Both the position numbers and the translations under genes were made by a program. The notes beneath the pieces were generated by a model. The model was not told the DNA's origin. It was given only the letters and a program-made list of their open reading frames with translations, and did no database searches. From Alphaproteobacteria bacterium (lineage in GTDB: Bacteria > Pseudomonadota > Alphaproteobacteria > JAJTHO01 > CANGXP01): a DNA stretch of 64,000 nucleotides. Location of the stretch: assembly GCA_947457935.1 (NCBI GenBank), contig CANGXP010000001.1, positions 68,065 through 132,064 of the forward strand, given 5' to 3'. Below are positions 1 through 10,243 of this stretch, piece by piece. Each line of letters opens with the position of its first letter. The stretch's first letter is position 1.

Positions 1-235
1 TTTTCACTGTTTCCAGATGCGCCCAGCTTTTACGCTTTGAAATAGGACGAGATTCAATAATCCGAACTTCATCACCCACTTGCACAGCGTTTGTCTCATC
101 ATGCGCCAAGTACTTCTTTGAACGCGTAATATACTTTTTGTACATAGGGTGCATCACGCGGCGCACCACCAACACAGAAATTGTCTTATCTGCTTTGTCA
201 CTGACGACTGTACCTTGTAAAATTCTCTTCGGCAT
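1..235 (-). CDS. rpsQ: 30S ribosomal protein S17, 3' end cut by window edge
   Basis: Reading the minus strand from an ATG at 235 gives a protein beginning [20 protein letters not shown], the normal N-terminus of bacterial S17, followed by the basic RNA-binding segment with [18 protein letters not shown]. About 78 codons are visible and the reading frame leaves the window without a stop, so the C-terminus is missing. S17 is a primary 16S rRNA binding protein of the small subunit. It is the last visible gene of the S10 operon and follows rpmC by 12 bases, as in most bacteria. Confidence 0.95.
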   Translation of the reverse strand, partial: MPKRILQGTVVSDKADKTISVLVVRRVMHPMYKKYITRSKKYLAHDETNAVQVGDEVRIIESRPISKRKSWAHLETVK

Positions 236-247
236 ATACTTTAATTC

Positions 248-451
248 CTACGCAGCTTTTTCATTCAGCAATGTTTTCAGCAAGGCAACTTTCCGACGCA
301 CCCACTTACGGCGCGCTGTATCAGACACATTCATGTTTGCTTTTTGAAAACGCAAATTGAACGTCTCTTTCTTCAGTTGCAAGAGTTCGTCTTTCAACTC
401 GTCTACTGTCTTTACCCGTAACACGGACGCTTTTCGCTCAGCTAGTTTCAT
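248..451 (-). CDS. rpmC: 50S ribosomal protein L29
   Basis: This encodes 67 residues, the usual size for L29, a two-helix protein at the polypeptide exit tunnel that contacts trigger factor and SRP. The pattern [20 protein letters not shown] is the family signature and the conserved Arg-rich second helix ([16 protein letters not shown]) follows. It lies between rplP (gap 9 bases) and rpsQ in the S10 operon, the standard order. Confidence 0.97.
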   Translation of the reverse strand: MKLAERKASVLRVKTVDELKDELLQLKKETFNLRFQKANMNVSDTARRKWVRRKVALLKTLLNEKAA

Positions 452-460
452 GGGACTATC

Positions 461-877
461 CTACTCGCTCTCTAAACGCTTAATAAACTTGGTTTTAAGG
501 GGCAACTTCGCAGCAGCGAGAGAAAAAGCCTCACGCGCCATTTCTTCTGTTACACCATCAACTTCAAACAAAATACGACCAGGGTAGATGCGGCACATCC
601 AAAATTCTGGCGCACCTTTACCACTTCCCATCCGCACTTCTGCAGGCTTTGTGGACACAGGCACATCAGGGAACATGCGAATCCACACTTTACCAGTACG
701 GCGCAAATGACGCGTGATAGCACGACGTGCCGCCTCGATTTGACGCGCTGTAATCCGCTCAGGCTCTTTTGCTTTCAAGCCGAACTGACCGAAATTCAAT
801 CTGAAACCACTTGTCGCATCGCCGTGAACACGACCCTTGTGCGCCTTGCGGTATTTTGTACGTTTAGGACTCAACAT
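461..877 (-). CDS. rplP: 50S ribosomal protein L16
   Basis: The product has 138 residues, normal for L16, which binds near the A site and the 5S rRNA side of the large subunit. It begins [16 protein letters not shown], the classic L16 N-terminus, and contains the conserved stretch with [20 protein letters not shown] and the [10 protein letters not shown] segment. It sits between rpsC and rpmC in the S10 operon. No abnormal features are seen. Confidence 0.98.
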   Translation of the reverse strand: MLSPKRTKYRKAHKGRVHGDATSGFRLNFGQFGLKAKEPERITARQIEAARRAITRHLRRTGKVWIRMFPDVPVSTKPAEVRMGSGKGAPEFWMCRIYPGRILFEVDGVTEEMAREAFSLAAAKLPLKTKFIKRLESE

Positions 878-888
878 TGTCTTATTTC

Positions 889-1545
889 CTAGCTTTTCGC
901 TTGCTCTGTCTCAATTGTATCGCCGTACACTTCCCCACGGAAAATCCACACTTTCACGCCACAAATACCGTAAGTTGTGAGAGCACGACCTTCACTGTAA
1001 TCAATGTCTGCACGCAATGTATGCAAAGGAACGCGCCCTTCACGATACCATTCTGTCCGCGCAATCTCCGCACCGCCGAGACGACCCGAACAGTTAATAC
1101 GAATACCTTGTGCGCCAAAACGAAGAGTAGATTGCACCGCACGTTTCATCGCACGACGGAACGCAACGCGACGCTCTAGCTGCTGTGCTACGTTTTCTGC
1201 AACGAGACGCGCTTCTAATTCTGGCTTACGCACTTCTGTAATATTTAACTGCACATCACCTTTGGTGATTTTCATCAACTCTTTGCGAAGCGTTTCAATA
1301 TCAGACCCTTTTTTACCAATAATCACGCCAGGACGCGCCGCATGCAACGTAACCCGTGCTTTTTTAGCAGGACGCTCAATAATAATTTTTGCTAAGCCAG
1401 CCCCTTCAAGACGCTTTTCAAGGAACTTACGCAACTGCATGTCTTGCTCAAGCTGCTTGCCATAATCTCTATCTGCGTACCAACGGGAATCCCATGTACG
1501 AATGATGCCGAGGCGCAAGCCAATTGGATTTACTTTCTGTCCCAT
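889..1545 (-). CDS. rpsC: 30S ribosomal protein S3
   Basis: The product has 218 residues and starts [20 protein letters not shown], the family signature. A KH type II RNA-binding domain follows around residues 40-110, with the GXXG-like loop in [18 protein letters not shown], and then the S3 C-terminal domain ([20 protein letters not shown]). S3 lies at the mRNA entry channel. Its ATG shares one base with the TAA stop of rplV (TAATG at 1543-1547), which suggests translational coupling within the S10 operon. Confidence 0.98.
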   Translation of the reverse strand: MGQKVNPIGLRLGIIRTWDSRWYADRDYGKQLEQDMQLRKFLEKRLEGAGLAKIIIERPAKKARVTLHAARPGVIIGKKGSDIETLRKELMKITKGDVQLNITEVRKPELEARLVAENVAQQLERRVAFRRAMKRAVQSTLRFGAQGIRINCSGRLGGAEIARTEWYREGRVPLHTLRADIDYSEGRALTTYGICGVKVWIFRGEVYGDTIETEQAKS

Positions 1546-1904
1546 TATGCAGCCTCTTGTTCTGTCAAAATTACGGTAATGCGGCTGAAGTGTTTGATAA
1601 TACTAGCAGAACGCCCACGACCACGCGCACTAAACCGCTTTAATTTCATTGTTTTACCCACATACGCTTGCGATACAACCAACCGATCCACATCCATATT
1701 ATGATTGTTCTCCGCATTAGCAATCGCAGAACGTACCGTTTCCAGCACTTCTTTTGCTGCTTTTTTATTGGTAAATGCCAATAAATTCATTGCTTGCGCC
1801 GCTGACTTGCCACGAATGACCTGCGCCACCAAATTTAATTTCTGGGGACTGGCTTTGACGTGGATTGTCGTCGCTTCTGCGGTTTGCTGTAAAGGGTTTG
1901 CCAT
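1545..1904 (-). CDS. rplV: 50S ribosomal protein L22
   Basis: The product has 119 residues. It carries the L22 features: an N-terminal helix with [17 protein letters not shown], then the long beta-hairpin that lines the exit tunnel near macrolide-binding rRNA ([21 protein letters not shown]). Length and order between rpsS and rpsC are standard. Its stop codon overlaps the rpsC start by one base. Confidence 0.97.
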   Translation of the reverse strand: MANPLQQTAEATTIHVKASPQKLNLVAQVIRGKSAAQAMNLLAFTNKKAAKEVLETVRSAIANAENNHNMDVDRLVVSQAYVGKTMKLKRFSARGRGRSASIIKHFSRITVILTEQEAA

Positions 1905-1916
1905 TGTCTTTATCTC

Positions 1917-2192
1917 TTACTTTTTCGCTTTTTTGTCTACAGAATGTCCTGTAAACGTTCTTGTTGGAGAGTATTCTCCGAATTTCTGCCCCACCATGTT
2001 TTCATTCACGGAAACAGGGATGAACTTCTTGCCGTTATACACAGCAAATGTCAAGCCCACAAACATCGGCAGAATTGTTGAACGGCGCGACCATGTTTTG
2101 ATGATGTCACGACGACCTGATGTTTTTACTTTTTCTGCCTTATTAAGCAGATATGTATCAACAAAAGGACCTTTCCAAACTGAACGAGGCAT
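1917..2192 (-). CDS. rpsS: 30S ribosomal protein S19
   Basis: The product has 91 residues and begins [20 protein letters not shown], the typical S19 start. The conserved core [20 protein letters not shown] and the C-terminal [12 protein letters not shown] motif are both present. S19 sits in the head of the small subunit and contacts S13. It lies between rplB and rplV of the S10 operon. Confidence 0.98.
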   Translation of the reverse strand: MPRSVWKGPFVDTYLLNKAEKVKTSGRRDIIKTWSRRSTILPMFVGLTFAVYNGKKFIPVSVNENMVGQKFGEYSPTRTFTGHSVDKKAKK

Positions 2193-2200
2193 AAAAATTC

Positions 2201-3028
2201 CTACTTCTTAGCTCTGCGACGTACAATAAACTTGTCCGTACGCTTGTTACTACGTGTTTTTTTACCTTTAGTTGGCACACCCCATGGTGTAACAGGATGC
2301 CGCCCGCCTGAAGTCTTCCCTTCACCACCGCCATGTGGGTGATCGACTGGGTTCATCGCAACCCCCCGAACGTGCGGACGACGACCTAACCAACGGCTGC
2401 GCCCTGCTTTCCCCAACACAATGTTTTGCTGATCGGGGTTGGACACAGACCCCACAGTAGCCATACATTCTGATGGCACCATGCGAACTTCGCCAGACGC
2501 GAGTTTAATCTGAACGTAAATGCTGTCACGTCCCACTATCTGTACATATGTACCTGCGGAGCGGGCTAACTGCCCGCCTTTACCAGGGCGCATTTCAACA
2601 TTGTGCACCAATGTCCCAACAGGAATGTTACGAATTTGCATCGCATTCCCTACTTTCACATCGGCTTTTTCTGCAGAAACAATTTCTTGTCCCACTTCTA
2701 ATTTTTGCGGCGCAAGAATATATGCCTTTTCGCCATCTGTATATTGAATAAGCGCAATGAACGCTGTGCGGTTAGGATCGTATTCCAAACGCTCAACCGT
2801 TCCCACAACATCAAATTTACGACGCTTGAAATCAATCAGACGATAGCGACGCTTATGCTGCCCCCCAACGTTCCGTGCTGTAATACGACCAAGGTTGTTA
2901 CGCCCCCCTGAAGAAGAAAGACCAACCGTGAGACTTTTCTCAGGCTTTCCTTTCCACAAACCACTTCTATCAACCTGCACGAGGTGACGTGTTGAAGCGG
3001 TAACAGGTTTGAAAGATTTTAATGCCAT
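2201..3028 (-). CDS. rplB: 50S ribosomal protein L2
   Basis: The product has 275 residues, the standard length. It starts [20 protein letters not shown] and ends with the conserved block containing [14 protein letters not shown], which includes the His close to the peptidyl transferase centre, and [21 protein letters not shown]2 is a primary 23S rRNA binder required for subunit association. It lies between rplW and rpsS, with gaps of 12 and 8 bases. Confidence 0.98.
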   Translation of the reverse strand: MALKSFKPVTASTRHLVQVDRSGLWKGKPEKSLTVGLSSSGGRNNLGRITARNVGGQHKRRYRLIDFKRRKFDVVGTVERLEYDPNRTAFIALIQYTDGEKAYILAPQKLEVGQEIVSAEKADVKVGNAMQIRNIPVGTLVHNVEMRPGKGGQLARSAGTYVQIVGRDSIYVQIKLASGEVRMVPSECMATVGSVSNPDQQNIVLGKAGRSRWLGRRPHVRGVAMNPVDHPHGGGEGKTSGGRHPVTPWGVPTKGKKTRSNKRTDKFIVRRRAKK

Positions 3029-3040
3029 TGCCGTATTTCC

Positions 3041-3373
3041 TTAAATCCCTGTAGACACATCAATGTTGTGTCCTTCAGCCAGCGACACAATCGCTTTTTT
3101 TACATCTTTACGCTTGCCGAGAACGCCCTTAAAACGCTTGGTTTTTCCCTGCACACGCAATGTATTCACACCCTCAACCTTGACGTTAAAAATGCTCTCA
3201 ATCGCTTGCTTAATCTGAATCTTCGTCGCATCAATAGCAACCTTGAAGGTCACTTGATTATGCTGACTATTCAGTGTCGATTTTTCTGTCACAACGGGCG
3301 AAAGCACCACATCGTAACGCGTAAAATCATTGACGAGTTTTTTCTTCGTCAGGGCTTTATATTTCAAACTCAT
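3041..3373 (-). CDS. rplW: 50S ribosomal protein L23
   Basis: The product has 110 residues. The family signature is [15 protein letters not shown] near residue 20, followed by the [20 protein letters not shown] helix and the loop [21 protein letters not shown]23 is the exit-tunnel docking site for trigger factor and SRP. The start codon overlaps the end of rplD by four bases (3370-3373). The N-terminal 15 residues are slightly longer than minimal L23 proteins, which is common in alphaproteobacteria. Confidence 0.96.
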   Translation of the reverse strand: MSLKYKALTKKKLVNDFTRYDVVLSPVVTEKSTLNSQHNQVTFKVAIDATKIQIKQAIESIFNVKVEGVNTLRVQGKTKRFKGVLGKRKDVKKAIVSLAEGHNIDVSTGI

Positions 3374-3987
3374 ACCAACCTCGCTTCTAGCTCTTTTACC
3401 GCTTCTTGCGTTAAAACCAGCCTCTTGCGTTTCATAATGCTATAAACATTCGCACCAATACTAGGCAACACATCAACATTCTTAACGTTTGCAGCAGCTT
3501 GGGCGAATGAATTATCATTCGTGTTCTGCAAAATGAATAAGCTATTTGTTAGCTCTAGCGTCGCCAATTTTTCAACAACTTGCTTGGTTTTATCAACACT
3601 TGGTGTGTTATCCAAAATCAATAAATCGCCCGATGCTGCTTTGGCAGATAACGCCATGCACAGCCCCAAACGACGAATTTTTTTATTCAGGCTATACCCA
3701 TGATCACGCACAACAGGCCCAAAAATACGCGCACCGCCACGGAACTGCGGCGAACGCAAACTCCCCTGACGTGCACTACCTGTGCCCTTTTGCTTGTACG
3801 GCTTTTTTCCCGTACCGCTAATCTCGCTAATACCTTTTGTTTTATGTGTCCCTGCACGACGCTTCGCGAGTTGCCAATGAATGACACGAGCAAGAACATC
3901 TTGACGAGGCTCTACGGCAAATACCGCATCGTTCACATCAATGCTTCCCGTCTCAACGCTATCAAAGTTTATAACTTTAATTTTCAT
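3370..3987 (-). CDS. rplD: 50S ribosomal protein L4
   Basis: The product has 205 residues. The conserved L4 loop is seen in [20 protein letters not shown] and [19 protein letters not shown], the extension that enters the large subunit near the exit tunnel. The start is the ATG reading [10 protein letters not shown]. The gene follows rplC by four bases and overlaps rplW by four. In gammaproteobacteria L4 also autoregulates the S10 operon; nothing in this sequence proves or excludes that here. Confidence 0.97.
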   Translation of the reverse strand: MKIKVINFDSVETGSIDVNDAVFAVEPRQDVLARVIHWQLAKRRAGTHKTKGISEISGTGKKPYKQKGTGSARQGSLRSPQFRGGARIFGPVVRDHGYSLNKKIRRLGLCMALSAKAASGDLLILDNTPSVDKTKQVVEKLATLELTNSLFILQNTNDNSFAQAAANVKNVDVLPSIGANVYSIMKRKRLVLTQEAVKELEARLV

Positions 3988-3991
3988 AACC

Positions 3992-4786
3992 TTATTCCTT
4001 CACAGGCGTTTCAACTGACACATCAGCCACAACACCTTCTTCATCAACAACAGGCGTTTCAACCACCGTTTCTTCTACGGCTGCTACCACAGCTTCTTGC
4101 TCCACTGCTTTTTCAGAAACAACAGAAGCAGGATACGGTAAATCTTTAAAGGCAGGCTTTTTAATGGCATCACGCACAAAAACGTAACTGCCATCACTAC
4201 CCGGAACTGCACCAGCAACCAACAATAACCCACGAGCTACATCTGCGGCAGCCAATTTCAAATTCAGCGTTGTCACTTGGGCTTGCCCCATATGACCCGC
4301 CATTTTTTTGCCCTTAAATACTTTACCTGGGTCTTGACGTTGCCCCGTTGAACCATGACTACGGTGAGACACAGAAACCCCGTGTGACGCACGCAATCCA
4401 CCGAAATTCCAACGCTTCATGACACCTGCAAAACCCTTACCGATTGTCACACCCGTGACATCAATAAACTGACCAACAGCAAAATGGTCGGCTTGCAATA
4501 CGCTGCCTACAGGCACAATCGCGTCATTCGCGACACGAAACTCTTTCAAAATACGCTTTGGCTCAACTTCTTGCTTTGCAAAAAATCCCTTCAAAGGTTT
4601 TGTTACGTTCTTGGGCTTCACAACACCAGCACCGAGCTGAAGTGCTGTATAGCCGTCCTTTTCAGCAGTCCGCACACCCACAACCTGACAACCATCAAGG
4701 CTTAGCACGGTTACAGGCGTACTTACGCCATCCGCACCAAAAATGCGAGTCATGCCTACTTTTTTTGCAATGACACCTGTTCTCAT
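3992..4786 (-). CDS. rplC: 50S ribosomal protein L3 with long acidic C-terminal extension
   Basis: L3 nucleates large-subunit assembly near the peptidyl transferase centre. I place the start at the ATG giving [20 protein letters not shown], the family N-terminus; an in-frame ATG four codons upstream (4798) is possible. Conserved elements include [35 protein letters not shown] and the Gln/Lys-rich tip loop. The ordinary L3 fold ends near residue 220. About 40 further residues form a Val/Glu-rich, strongly acidic tail that is probably disordered. The gene lies between rpsJ and rplD. Confidence 0.95.
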   Translation of the reverse strand: MRTGVIAKKVGMTRIFGADGVSTPVTVLSLDGCQVVGVRTAEKDGYTALQLGAGVVKPKNVTKPLKGFFAKQEVEPKRILKEFRVANDAIVPVGSVLQADHFAVGQFIDVTGVTIGKGFAGVMKRWNFGGLRASHGVSVSHRSHGSTGQRQDPGKVFKGKKMAGHMGQAQVTTLNLKLAAADVARGLLLVAGAVPGSDGSYVFVRDAIKKPAFKDLPYPASVVSEKAVEQEAVVAAVEETVVETPVVDEEGVVADVSVETPVKE

Positions 4787-4812
4787 GGCTTTTTCCATTC
4801 TTCTCTACAAAC

Positions 4813-5136
4813 CTACGCCGCTGCCGCAGAGAGTTTAATCTCTACGTCAACACCAGAGGCTAATTCCAATTTCATTAACGCATCCACCGTTTGCGGTGTT
4901 GGCTCAACAATATCAATCAAGCGTTTATGGGTGCGGATTTCAAACTGCTCGCGAGACTTTTTATCAATGTGTGGCGAGCGCAAAACGGTAAACCGTTCAA
5001 TCTTTGTTGGCAGTGGAATAGGCCCTCTGATTTTTGCACCTGTCCGCAGAGCAGTTGACGTAATCTCGCTGGTGGACTGGTCCAACACACGGTGGTCAAA
5101 AGCGCGAAGATGAATGCGGATAGTTTGATCTAGCAT
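4813..5136 (-). CDS. rpsJ: 30S ribosomal protein S10
   Basis: S10 is a head protein of the small subunit and, as NusE, a transcription antitermination factor with NusB. The open frame extends upstream to 5211, but the start at 5136 ([20 protein letters not shown]) matches the family and gives about 107 residues. An AGGA Shine-Dalgarno element lies nine bases upstream, and the extra upstream codons would read through an intrinsic terminator. Conserved segments [20 protein letters not shown] and [15 protein letters not shown] are present. This is the first gene of the S10 operon. Confidence 0.97.
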   Translation of the reverse strand: MLDQTIRIHLRAFDHRVLDQSTSEITSTALRTGAKIRGPIPLPTKIERFTVLRSPHIDKKSREQFEIRTHKRLIDIVEPTPQTVDALMKLELASGVDVEIKLSAAAA

Positions 5137-5185
5137 AAAGGGTATTCCTACAACTTTTTCAAATAGCTTCCCAACGTGTGGGGCG

Positions 5186-5218
5186 AAAAAAGAGCAGAAT
5201 GCATACTGCATCCTGCTC
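5186..5218 (-). terminator. Intrinsic terminator between tuf and rpsJ
   Basis: On the minus strand a 12-bp stem (5207-5218 with 5192-5203, one G-U pair) closes a three-base loop and is followed directly by six T residues (5186-5191). It lies 25 bases after the tuf stop and 50 bases before the rpsJ start. It should end most str-operon transcripts and make S10-operon transcription depend on read-through or a promoter close to rpsJ; I found no convincing promoter in the remaining 50 bases. Confidence 0.85.
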
Positions 5219-5243
5219 CTTTTCGCAATAGTTATTTTAACAC

Positions 5244-6434
5244 TTACTTAAGAATTTTCGCAACAACACCCGCACCTACAGTACGACCACCCTCACGAAT
5301 AGCAAAACGCAAGCCTTCATCCATCGCGATCGGCGCGATCAGCTCAACTTCCAAGTGCAAGTTGTCACCAGGCATTACCATTTCTCTGCCTTCAGGCAAT
5401 TTCACAGAGCCTGTTACGTCTGTTGTACGGAAATAGAACTGTGGACGATAGTTGCTGAAAAATGGCGTGTGACGACCACCTTCTTCTTTTTTCAAGATGT
5501 ATGCTTCACACTGGAAATTGGTGTGAGGCTTAATTGTACCGGGAGCCGCCAAAACTTGACCACGCTCAACGTCTTCACGTTTTGTACCACGGAGCAACGC
5601 ACCGATGTTGTCGCCCGCCTCCCCTTGATCAAGGAGCTTACGGAACATCTCAACACCCGTCATTACAGTTTTAACGGTTGGTTTAATTCCAACAATCTCA
5701 ACTTCTTCACCCACTTTGATGATGCCACGCTCAACACGACCCGTAACAACAGTACCACGACCAGAGATAGAGAATACGTCTTCAATTGGCATCAAGAATG
5801 GCTTGTCAACAGCACGAGCAGGCTGTGGAATGTAATCATCAACTGCTTTCATCAGCTCGAGAATCGCGTTTTTGCCGATCTCGTCGTTTTTGCCTTCGAG
5901 ACCACACAGCGCAGAGCCTTTGATGATAGGAATATCGTCGCCAGGGAAGTCGTAAGAAGACAACAAATCACGGATTTCCATCTCAACCAGTTCAATCAAT
6001 TCCTTATCGTCAACCATGTCAACTTTATTCATGAACACAACCAGCGCAGGAACACCCACCTGACGCGCCAACAAAATGTGCTCGCGAGTTTGTGGCATAG
6101 GACCATCTGTTGCAGAAACAACAAGAATCGCGCCGTCCATCTGCGCCGCACCTGTAATCATGTTTTTTACATAATCGGCGTGACCAGGACAATCAACGTG
6201 TGCATAGTGACGTGACGTTGTTTCATATTCAACGTGCGCTGTAGAAATCGTAATACCACGCGCTTTTTCTTCAGGGGCTTTATCAATCTGATCATAGCCT
6301 AAAAAGGTTGCGCCGCCTGTTTCAGCCAGCACTTTTGTGATTGCTGCGGTGAGCGTTGTTTTACCATGGTCAACGTGACCGATAGTGCCGATGTTACAGT
6401 GCGGTTTATTCCGCTCAAATTTAGCTTTTGCCAT
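5244..6434 (-). CDS. tuf: Translation elongation factor Tu
   Basis: The product has 396 residues and delivers aminoacyl-tRNA to the ribosome as a GTPase. The G1 motif GHVDHGKTT lies at about residues 18-26, G2 is RGITIST, G3 is DCPGHADY and G4 is NKVDMVD. Domains 2 and 3 follow with the usual signatures ([26 protein letters not shown]). It follows fusA by 54 bases in the str operon. The start reads [14 protein letters not shown]. No second copy is present in this window. Confidence 0.99.
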   Translation of the reverse strand: MAKAKFERNKPHCNIGTIGHVDHGKTTLTAAITKVLAETGGATFLGYDQIDKAPEEKARGITISTAHVEYETTSRHYAHVDCPGHADYVKNMITGAAQMDGAILVVSATDGPMPQTREHILLARQVGVPALVVFMNKVDMVDDKELIELVEMEIRDLLSSYDFPGDDIPIIKGSALCGLEGKNDEIGKNAILELMKAVDDYIPQPARAVDKPFLMPIEDVFSISGRGTVVTGRVERGIIKVGEEVEIVGIKPTVKTVMTGVEMFRKLLDQGEAGDNIGALLRGTKREDVERGQVLAAPGTIKPHTNFQCEAYILKKEEGGRHTPFFSNYRPQFYFRTTDVTGSVKLPEGREMVMPGDNLHLEVELIAPIAMDEGLRFAIREGGRTVGAGVVAKILK

Positions 6435-6488
6435 TGTCTTATGACTCCATCTTGCTTGTTTTTGTAGGGTTAATTTCTATAGTACTAT

Positions 6489-8567
6489 CTATGCGCTCTT
6501 GGCAATGATTTCTTGCGCCAATACTGTTGGTACGGGAGCATAATGATCAAAAACCATCGTATATTGGGCACGTCCTTGGCTCATTGAGCGGAGGTTATTA
6601 ACATACCCGAACATGTTTGACAAGGGAACCATTGCACTAATTACTCGCGCATTACCCCGAGAATCCATGCCACTCACCTGTCCACGACGACTGTTAAGGT
6701 CGCCAATAACATCGCCCATGTAATCTTCAGGGGTTACGACTTCCACCTTCATCACAGGCTCGAGCAACTGCCCACCCGCTTTTTGCATACCTTCTTTGAA
6801 AGCCGCACGCGCTGCAATCTCGAACGCGAGCGTGCTTGAGTCAACATCGTGATACGCACCATCAATGAGACGAATCTTCAAGTCAACGACAGGATACCCT
6901 GCAATAACGCCTGAAGCGAGGCAAGATTTCAAGCCCTTCTCCACACCGGGGATATATTCTTTCGGGATCGATCCCCCAACAATCTCATTGGCAAATTCAT
7001 AGGATGATCCGCGTCCTAATGGTTCAATAACCATTTTGAGACGCGCATATTGCCCCGATCCCCCTGATTGCTTTTTGTGGGTGTAATCAATTTCAGCCGA
7101 ACGAGTTGGCGTTTCACGATAGGCAACTTGCGGTGCGCCCACGTTCGCATCAACTTTAAATTCCCGCTTCATGCGATCAACAATAATCTCAAGGTGTAAC
7201 TCGCCCATCCCTTTGATGATAGTTTGCCCTGATTCATGATCAACAGAAACACGGAATGACGGATCTTCACTTGCCAACCGACCTAAAGCTGTTGACATTT
7301 TTTCTTGATCAGCCTTGGTTTTTGGCTCAACCGCCACTTCAATCACAGGCTCAGGGAAAATCATGCGCTCTAGCACTACAGGATGCTTTGGATCACAAAG
7401 CGTATCCCCTGTCGTTGTATCTTTTAACCCTGCCAACGCAACAATGTCACCCGCAAGAGCTTCTTTCAAATCTTCCCGAGAGTTTGCATGCATCGCAAGC
7501 AAACGTCCTACACGCTCACGCTCACCTTTAACAGTATTGAGAATATAAGAACCCGCTTCCAATTTACCAGAATACACACGAACGAATGTCAGAGACCCCA
7601 CGAATGGATCGGTCATAATTTTGAACGCTAAACCAGCAAAAGGTTCATCATCACTTGCTTTGCGGGCAATTTCCTTTGTTTCGTCATCAACATCCGTTCC
7701 CATAACACTCGGAATATCGAGCGGTGACGGCAAATAATCGATAACGGCATCCAACATAGGCTGCACGCCTTTATTCTTAAACGCACTACCACACAATACA
7801 GGAACAAACGCATAGCCCAATGTTCCCTTACGAATACAGGCTTTCAACACGTCTACAGACGGCTCTTCACCACCCAAATATTTTTCTAAAGCAGCATCAT
7901 CTTGTTCAACAGCCGTTTCAACTAATTTTGTGCGGTATGCTGCGGCTTTTTCTTGCATATCTGCAGGAATATCGCGCTCTTCGAATTTCGCGCCCAAAGA
8001 CTCTTCAAGCCACACCAGCGCCTTCATTTTCACAAGGTCAATAACCCCTGCAAAATCAGACTCAACACCGATGGGTAACTGCAATACCATCGGCACTGCG
8101 CCCAAGCGCTCTTCAATCATTTGTACGCAACGATAGAAATCCGCGCCCGTTCTGTCCATTTTGTTGACAAAACAAATACGCGGCACTTTATATTTGTCAG
8201 CCTGACGCCACACAGTTTCAGATTGTGGCTCAACCCCTGCAACAGAGTCAAACACGGTAACCGCACCATCCAGCACGCGCAACGACCGCTCTACTTCAAT
8301 AGTAAAGTCCACGTGACCAGGGGTGTCAATAATGTTAATGCGGTAATCACCCCAAAAACAGGTTGTTGCCGCAGAGGTAATGGTAATACCGCGCTCTTGC
8401 TCCTGCTCCATCCAGTCCATGGTGGCAGCGCCATCATGCACTTCACCAATCTTGTGTGAACGCCCCGTGTAGTAAAGAATACGCTCTGTTGTCGTAGTCT
8501 TCCCTGCATCAATGTGCGCCATGATGCCGATGTTACGATACTTGTTAAGTGGTGTTGTTCTAGCCAT
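6489..8567 (-). CDS. fusA: Translation elongation factor G
   Basis: The product has 692 residues, normal for EF-G, the GTPase that drives translocation and, with RRF, ribosome recycling. It starts [20 protein letters not shown]. The P-loop is AHIDAGKTT, switch II is IDTPGHVDF and the G4 motif is NKMDRTGAD. Domain IV motifs ([31 protein letters not shown]) and domain V complete the protein. It is separated from the upstream gene by only eight bases. The usual rpsG-fusA neighbourhood is interrupted here by that unrelated gene. Confidence 0.99.
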   Translation of the reverse strand: MARTTPLNKYRNIGIMAHIDAGKTTTTERILYYTGRSHKIGEVHDGAATMDWMEQEQERGITITSAATTCFWGDYRINIIDTPGHVDFTIEVERSLRVLDGAVTVFDSVAGVEPQSETVWRQADKYKVPRICFVNKMDRTGADFYRCVQMIEERLGAVPMVLQLPIGVESDFAGVIDLVKMKALVWLEESLGAKFEERDIPADMQEKAAAYRTKLVETAVEQDDAALEKYLGGEEPSVDVLKACIRKGTLGYAFVPVLCGSAFKNKGVQPMLDAVIDYLPSPLDIPSVMGTDVDDETKEIARKASDDEPFAGLAFKIMTDPFVGSLTFVRVYSGKLEAGSYILNTVKGERERVGRLLAMHANSREDLKEALAGDIVALAGLKDTTTGDTLCDPKHPVVLERMIFPEPVIEVAVEPKTKADQEKMSTALGRLASEDPSFRVSVDHESGQTIIKGMGELHLEIIVDRMKREFKVDANVGAPQVAYRETPTRSAEIDYTHKKQSGGSGQYARLKMVIEPLGRGSSYEFANEIVGGSIPKEYIPGVEKGLKSCLASGVIAGYPVVDLKIRLIDGAYHDVDSSTLAFEIAARAAFKEGMQKAGGQLLEPVMKVEVVTPEDYMGDVIGDLNSRRGQVSGMDSRGNARVISAMVPLSNMFGYVNNLRSMSQGRAQYTMVFDHYAPVPTVLAQEIIAKSA

Positions 8568-8575
8568 ACTTCAAA

Positions 8576-9202
8576 CTATCCAAGAGTTTTTATAAAGAAT
8601 CCATTTTTGTCGCAAACATCTATCGTTTCCTGAGAAGCATACTCAAGACTTTTTCTCAGCACTTCATCGTAAGCATATCTACCTTCTTTAATTAAAGAAA
8701 GCCCTATTCCCTCAAAAAAATCTGCGGAGTCACCGCCACCATTGACGTGCACCTTATTATCCGTAAGACGAAGAACGCCAAAAGAAGAACTTATCCTCCA
8801 AATTACACCTGGCATTGCCAATAAAAACGTTTGATTATATCCCTCAAATCCCGCCCCCTCATCACTTGGAGCACCAAGGACTTCATACTCCATAAGCATA
8901 TTACGCAACTGCATTGCCAAGTAAAAAGGATTTATCGGGAGCTGAAAAGGAACTATTTTTGCATCACCGTCTAGCTTCTTCTTAGATTCTTTTTGCTTCG
9001 ATAAGGCATTTGAAATAAGTTCCTCAAAATGCTCATCAATTAAGTTGTCAACGATGTAATTTCCTTCAAAAGTACCAAGAGCAAATTCTCCCTTCATCCA
9101 CCAACTAGAATGCCATTTTTCAATAAAAGAACCATTCCAGCGAGTCAGATCGGAACCTATCACTGTCTTTTTACCATCAGAAAGCGCGCACAAAATAGGC
9201 AT
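8576..9202 (-). CDS. HslV/proteasome-like Ntn-hydrolase-fold protein inserted in the str operon
   Basis: The product has 208 residues of no named family that I recognise with certainty. Two blocks resemble the HslV/20S proteasome beta fold. Near the N-terminus, ALSDGKKTVIGSDLTRW (residues 6-22) looks like the first strands of such proteins. Near the C-terminus, VNGGGDSADFFEGIGLS (153-169) followed by a helix (AYDEVLRKSLEYASQ, 177-191) and a final strand (GFFIKTLG) resembles the YAIGSGGDYALGAL-type region. The catalytic N-terminal Thr is not evident: after Met comes Pro. The middle, with a Lys-rich stretch near 70-82, is not recognisable. It sits 3 bases after rpsG and 8 before fusA, so it must be co-transcribed with them. 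The fold call is inference from pattern only. Confidence 0.55.
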   Translation of the reverse strand: MPILCALSDGKKTVIGSDLTRWNGSFIEKWHSSWWMKGEFALGTFEGNYIVDNLIDEHFEELISNALSKQKESKKKLDGDAKIVPFQLPINPFYLAMQLRNMLMEYEVLGAPSDEGAGFEGYNQTFLLAMPGVIWRISSSFGVLRLTDNKVHVNGGGDSADFFEGIGLSLIKEGRYAYDEVLRKSLEYASQETIDVCDKNGFFIKTLG

Positions 9203-9205
9203 ATC

Positions 9206-9676
9206 TTACCACTTATAATGCGAGAATGCTTTGTTCGCATCCGCCATTTTGTGGGTATCTTCGCGTTTCTTTACAGAAAGCCCCCGATTATTGCAAGCAT
9301 CCAATAACTCACCCACCAAACGCCCTGTCATTGTTTTTTCAGAACGCTTACGCGCTGCAGTAATAATCCAGCGAATCGCCAAGGCTTGCGCCCGTGCATC
9401 ACGCACTTCTACAGGCACCTGATAGGTTGCCCCACCCACCCGACGCGACCGCACCTCAACATGCGGTTTTACGTTATTGAGCGCATCTTGAAACACATCC
9501 AACGCTGAGCGTTTCGCGGTTTTTTGCGCTTGCTCCAACGCGGAATACAAAATGTTTTCCGCTATAGAACGCTTGCCTGCCTTCATCATGCTATTGACGA
9601 ATTTTGTTACAGGAACACTACCAAACTTAGGGTCTGGGAAAACTACCCGCTTTTCTGCGGCGCGACGACGTGACAT
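9206..9676 (-). CDS. rpsG: 30S ribosomal protein S7
   Basis: The product has 156 residues and starts [20 protein letters not shown]. The signature around residue 20 ([20 protein letters not shown]) and the [15 protein letters not shown] segment define S7, the head-assembly protein of the small subunit and, in enterobacteria, the str operon regulator. It lies 92 bases downstream of rpsL. That spacer contains a short GC-rich hairpin and no gene. Confidence 0.98.
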   Translation of the reverse strand: MSRRRAAEKRVVFPDPKFGSVPVTKFVNSMMKAGKRSIAENILYSALEQAQKTAKRSALDVFQDALNNVKPHVEVRSRRVGGATYQVPVEVRDARAQALAIRWIITAARKRSEKTMTGRLVGELLDACNNRGLSVKKREDTHKMADANKAFSHYKW

Positions 9677-9768
9677 AAAAAATTTCCGAGTAAATGATAT
9701 TAATAGTTCCGAATCTCCGCCTACGCGGGGATAAGCTGCGACTAAGGCGCTAAAGCACCAAGTCTCGC

Positions 9769-10140
9769 TTATTTAGGTCTTTTCGCTCCATATTTAGAAC
9801 GAGATTGCTTACGGTCTTTTACCCCTTGGGTATCAAGCGCACCACGAACGATGTGATACCGCACCCCTGGTAAATCCTTCACACGACCACCACGGATCAA
9901 AATCACCGAGTGTTCTTGCAAATTATGCCCTTCTCCGGGGATATAACTAATAACCTCAAAGCCGTTACTCAAACGAACCCGCGCAACTTTACGCAACGCT
10001 GAGTTTGGTTTTTTCGGGGTTGTTGTATACACTCTTGTGCACACACCACGCTTTTGCGGGCAAGCTTTAAGAGCAGGAACCTTATTACGCACAACTGGCG
10101 CAATACGCGGTTTACGAATAAGTTGATTAACTGTAGGCAT
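9769..10140 (-). CDS. rpsL: 30S ribosomal protein S12
   Basis: The product has 123 residues from the ATG at 10140 ([16 protein letters not shown]); the open frame begins five codons earlier, but this start fits the family. S12 controls decoding accuracy. The two loops in which streptomycin resistance mutations fall, [13 protein letters not shown] and [13 protein letters not shown], carry the wild-type Lys residues. It is the first gene of the str operon and has its own promoter about 30 bases upstream. Confidence 0.98.
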   Translation of the reverse strand: MPTVNQLIRKPRIAPVVRNKVPALKACPQKRGVCTRVYTTTPKKPNSALRKVARVRLSNGFEVISYIPGEGHNLQEHSVILIRGGRVKDLPGVRYHIVRGALDTQGVKDRKQSRSKYGAKRPK

Positions 10141-10176
10141 TGTAGTCCTAAACATTTAAGTTTTTACGAGAGGCGG

Positions 10177-10205
10177 AACATAACGAGGGAGAATAGGTTT
10201 GTCAA
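10177..10205 (-). promoter_or_regulatory. Promoter of the str operon
   Basis: On the minus strand TTGACA (10200-10205) and TATGTT (10177-10182) are separated by 17 bases, close to the sigma-70 consensus. The start of transcription would fall near 10170, leaving a leader of about 30 bases before rpsL. It stands back to back with the ccdAB promoter. Confidence 0.8.
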
Positions 10206-10243
10206 GCAGCAGTAACGAAGTTTTTACAGTGTGTTATCGAAAC

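Noticed and set aside
5355-6215. 286-codon open frame on the plus strand across tuf
   Set aside because: It lies wholly antisense to EF-Tu and shows no domain; codon constraints of the real gene explain it.
9677-9768. Small GC-rich hairpin between rpsL and rpsG as a repeat element
   Set aside because: Stem is about six pairs with a wobble, no second copy was seen, and no function can be assigned.
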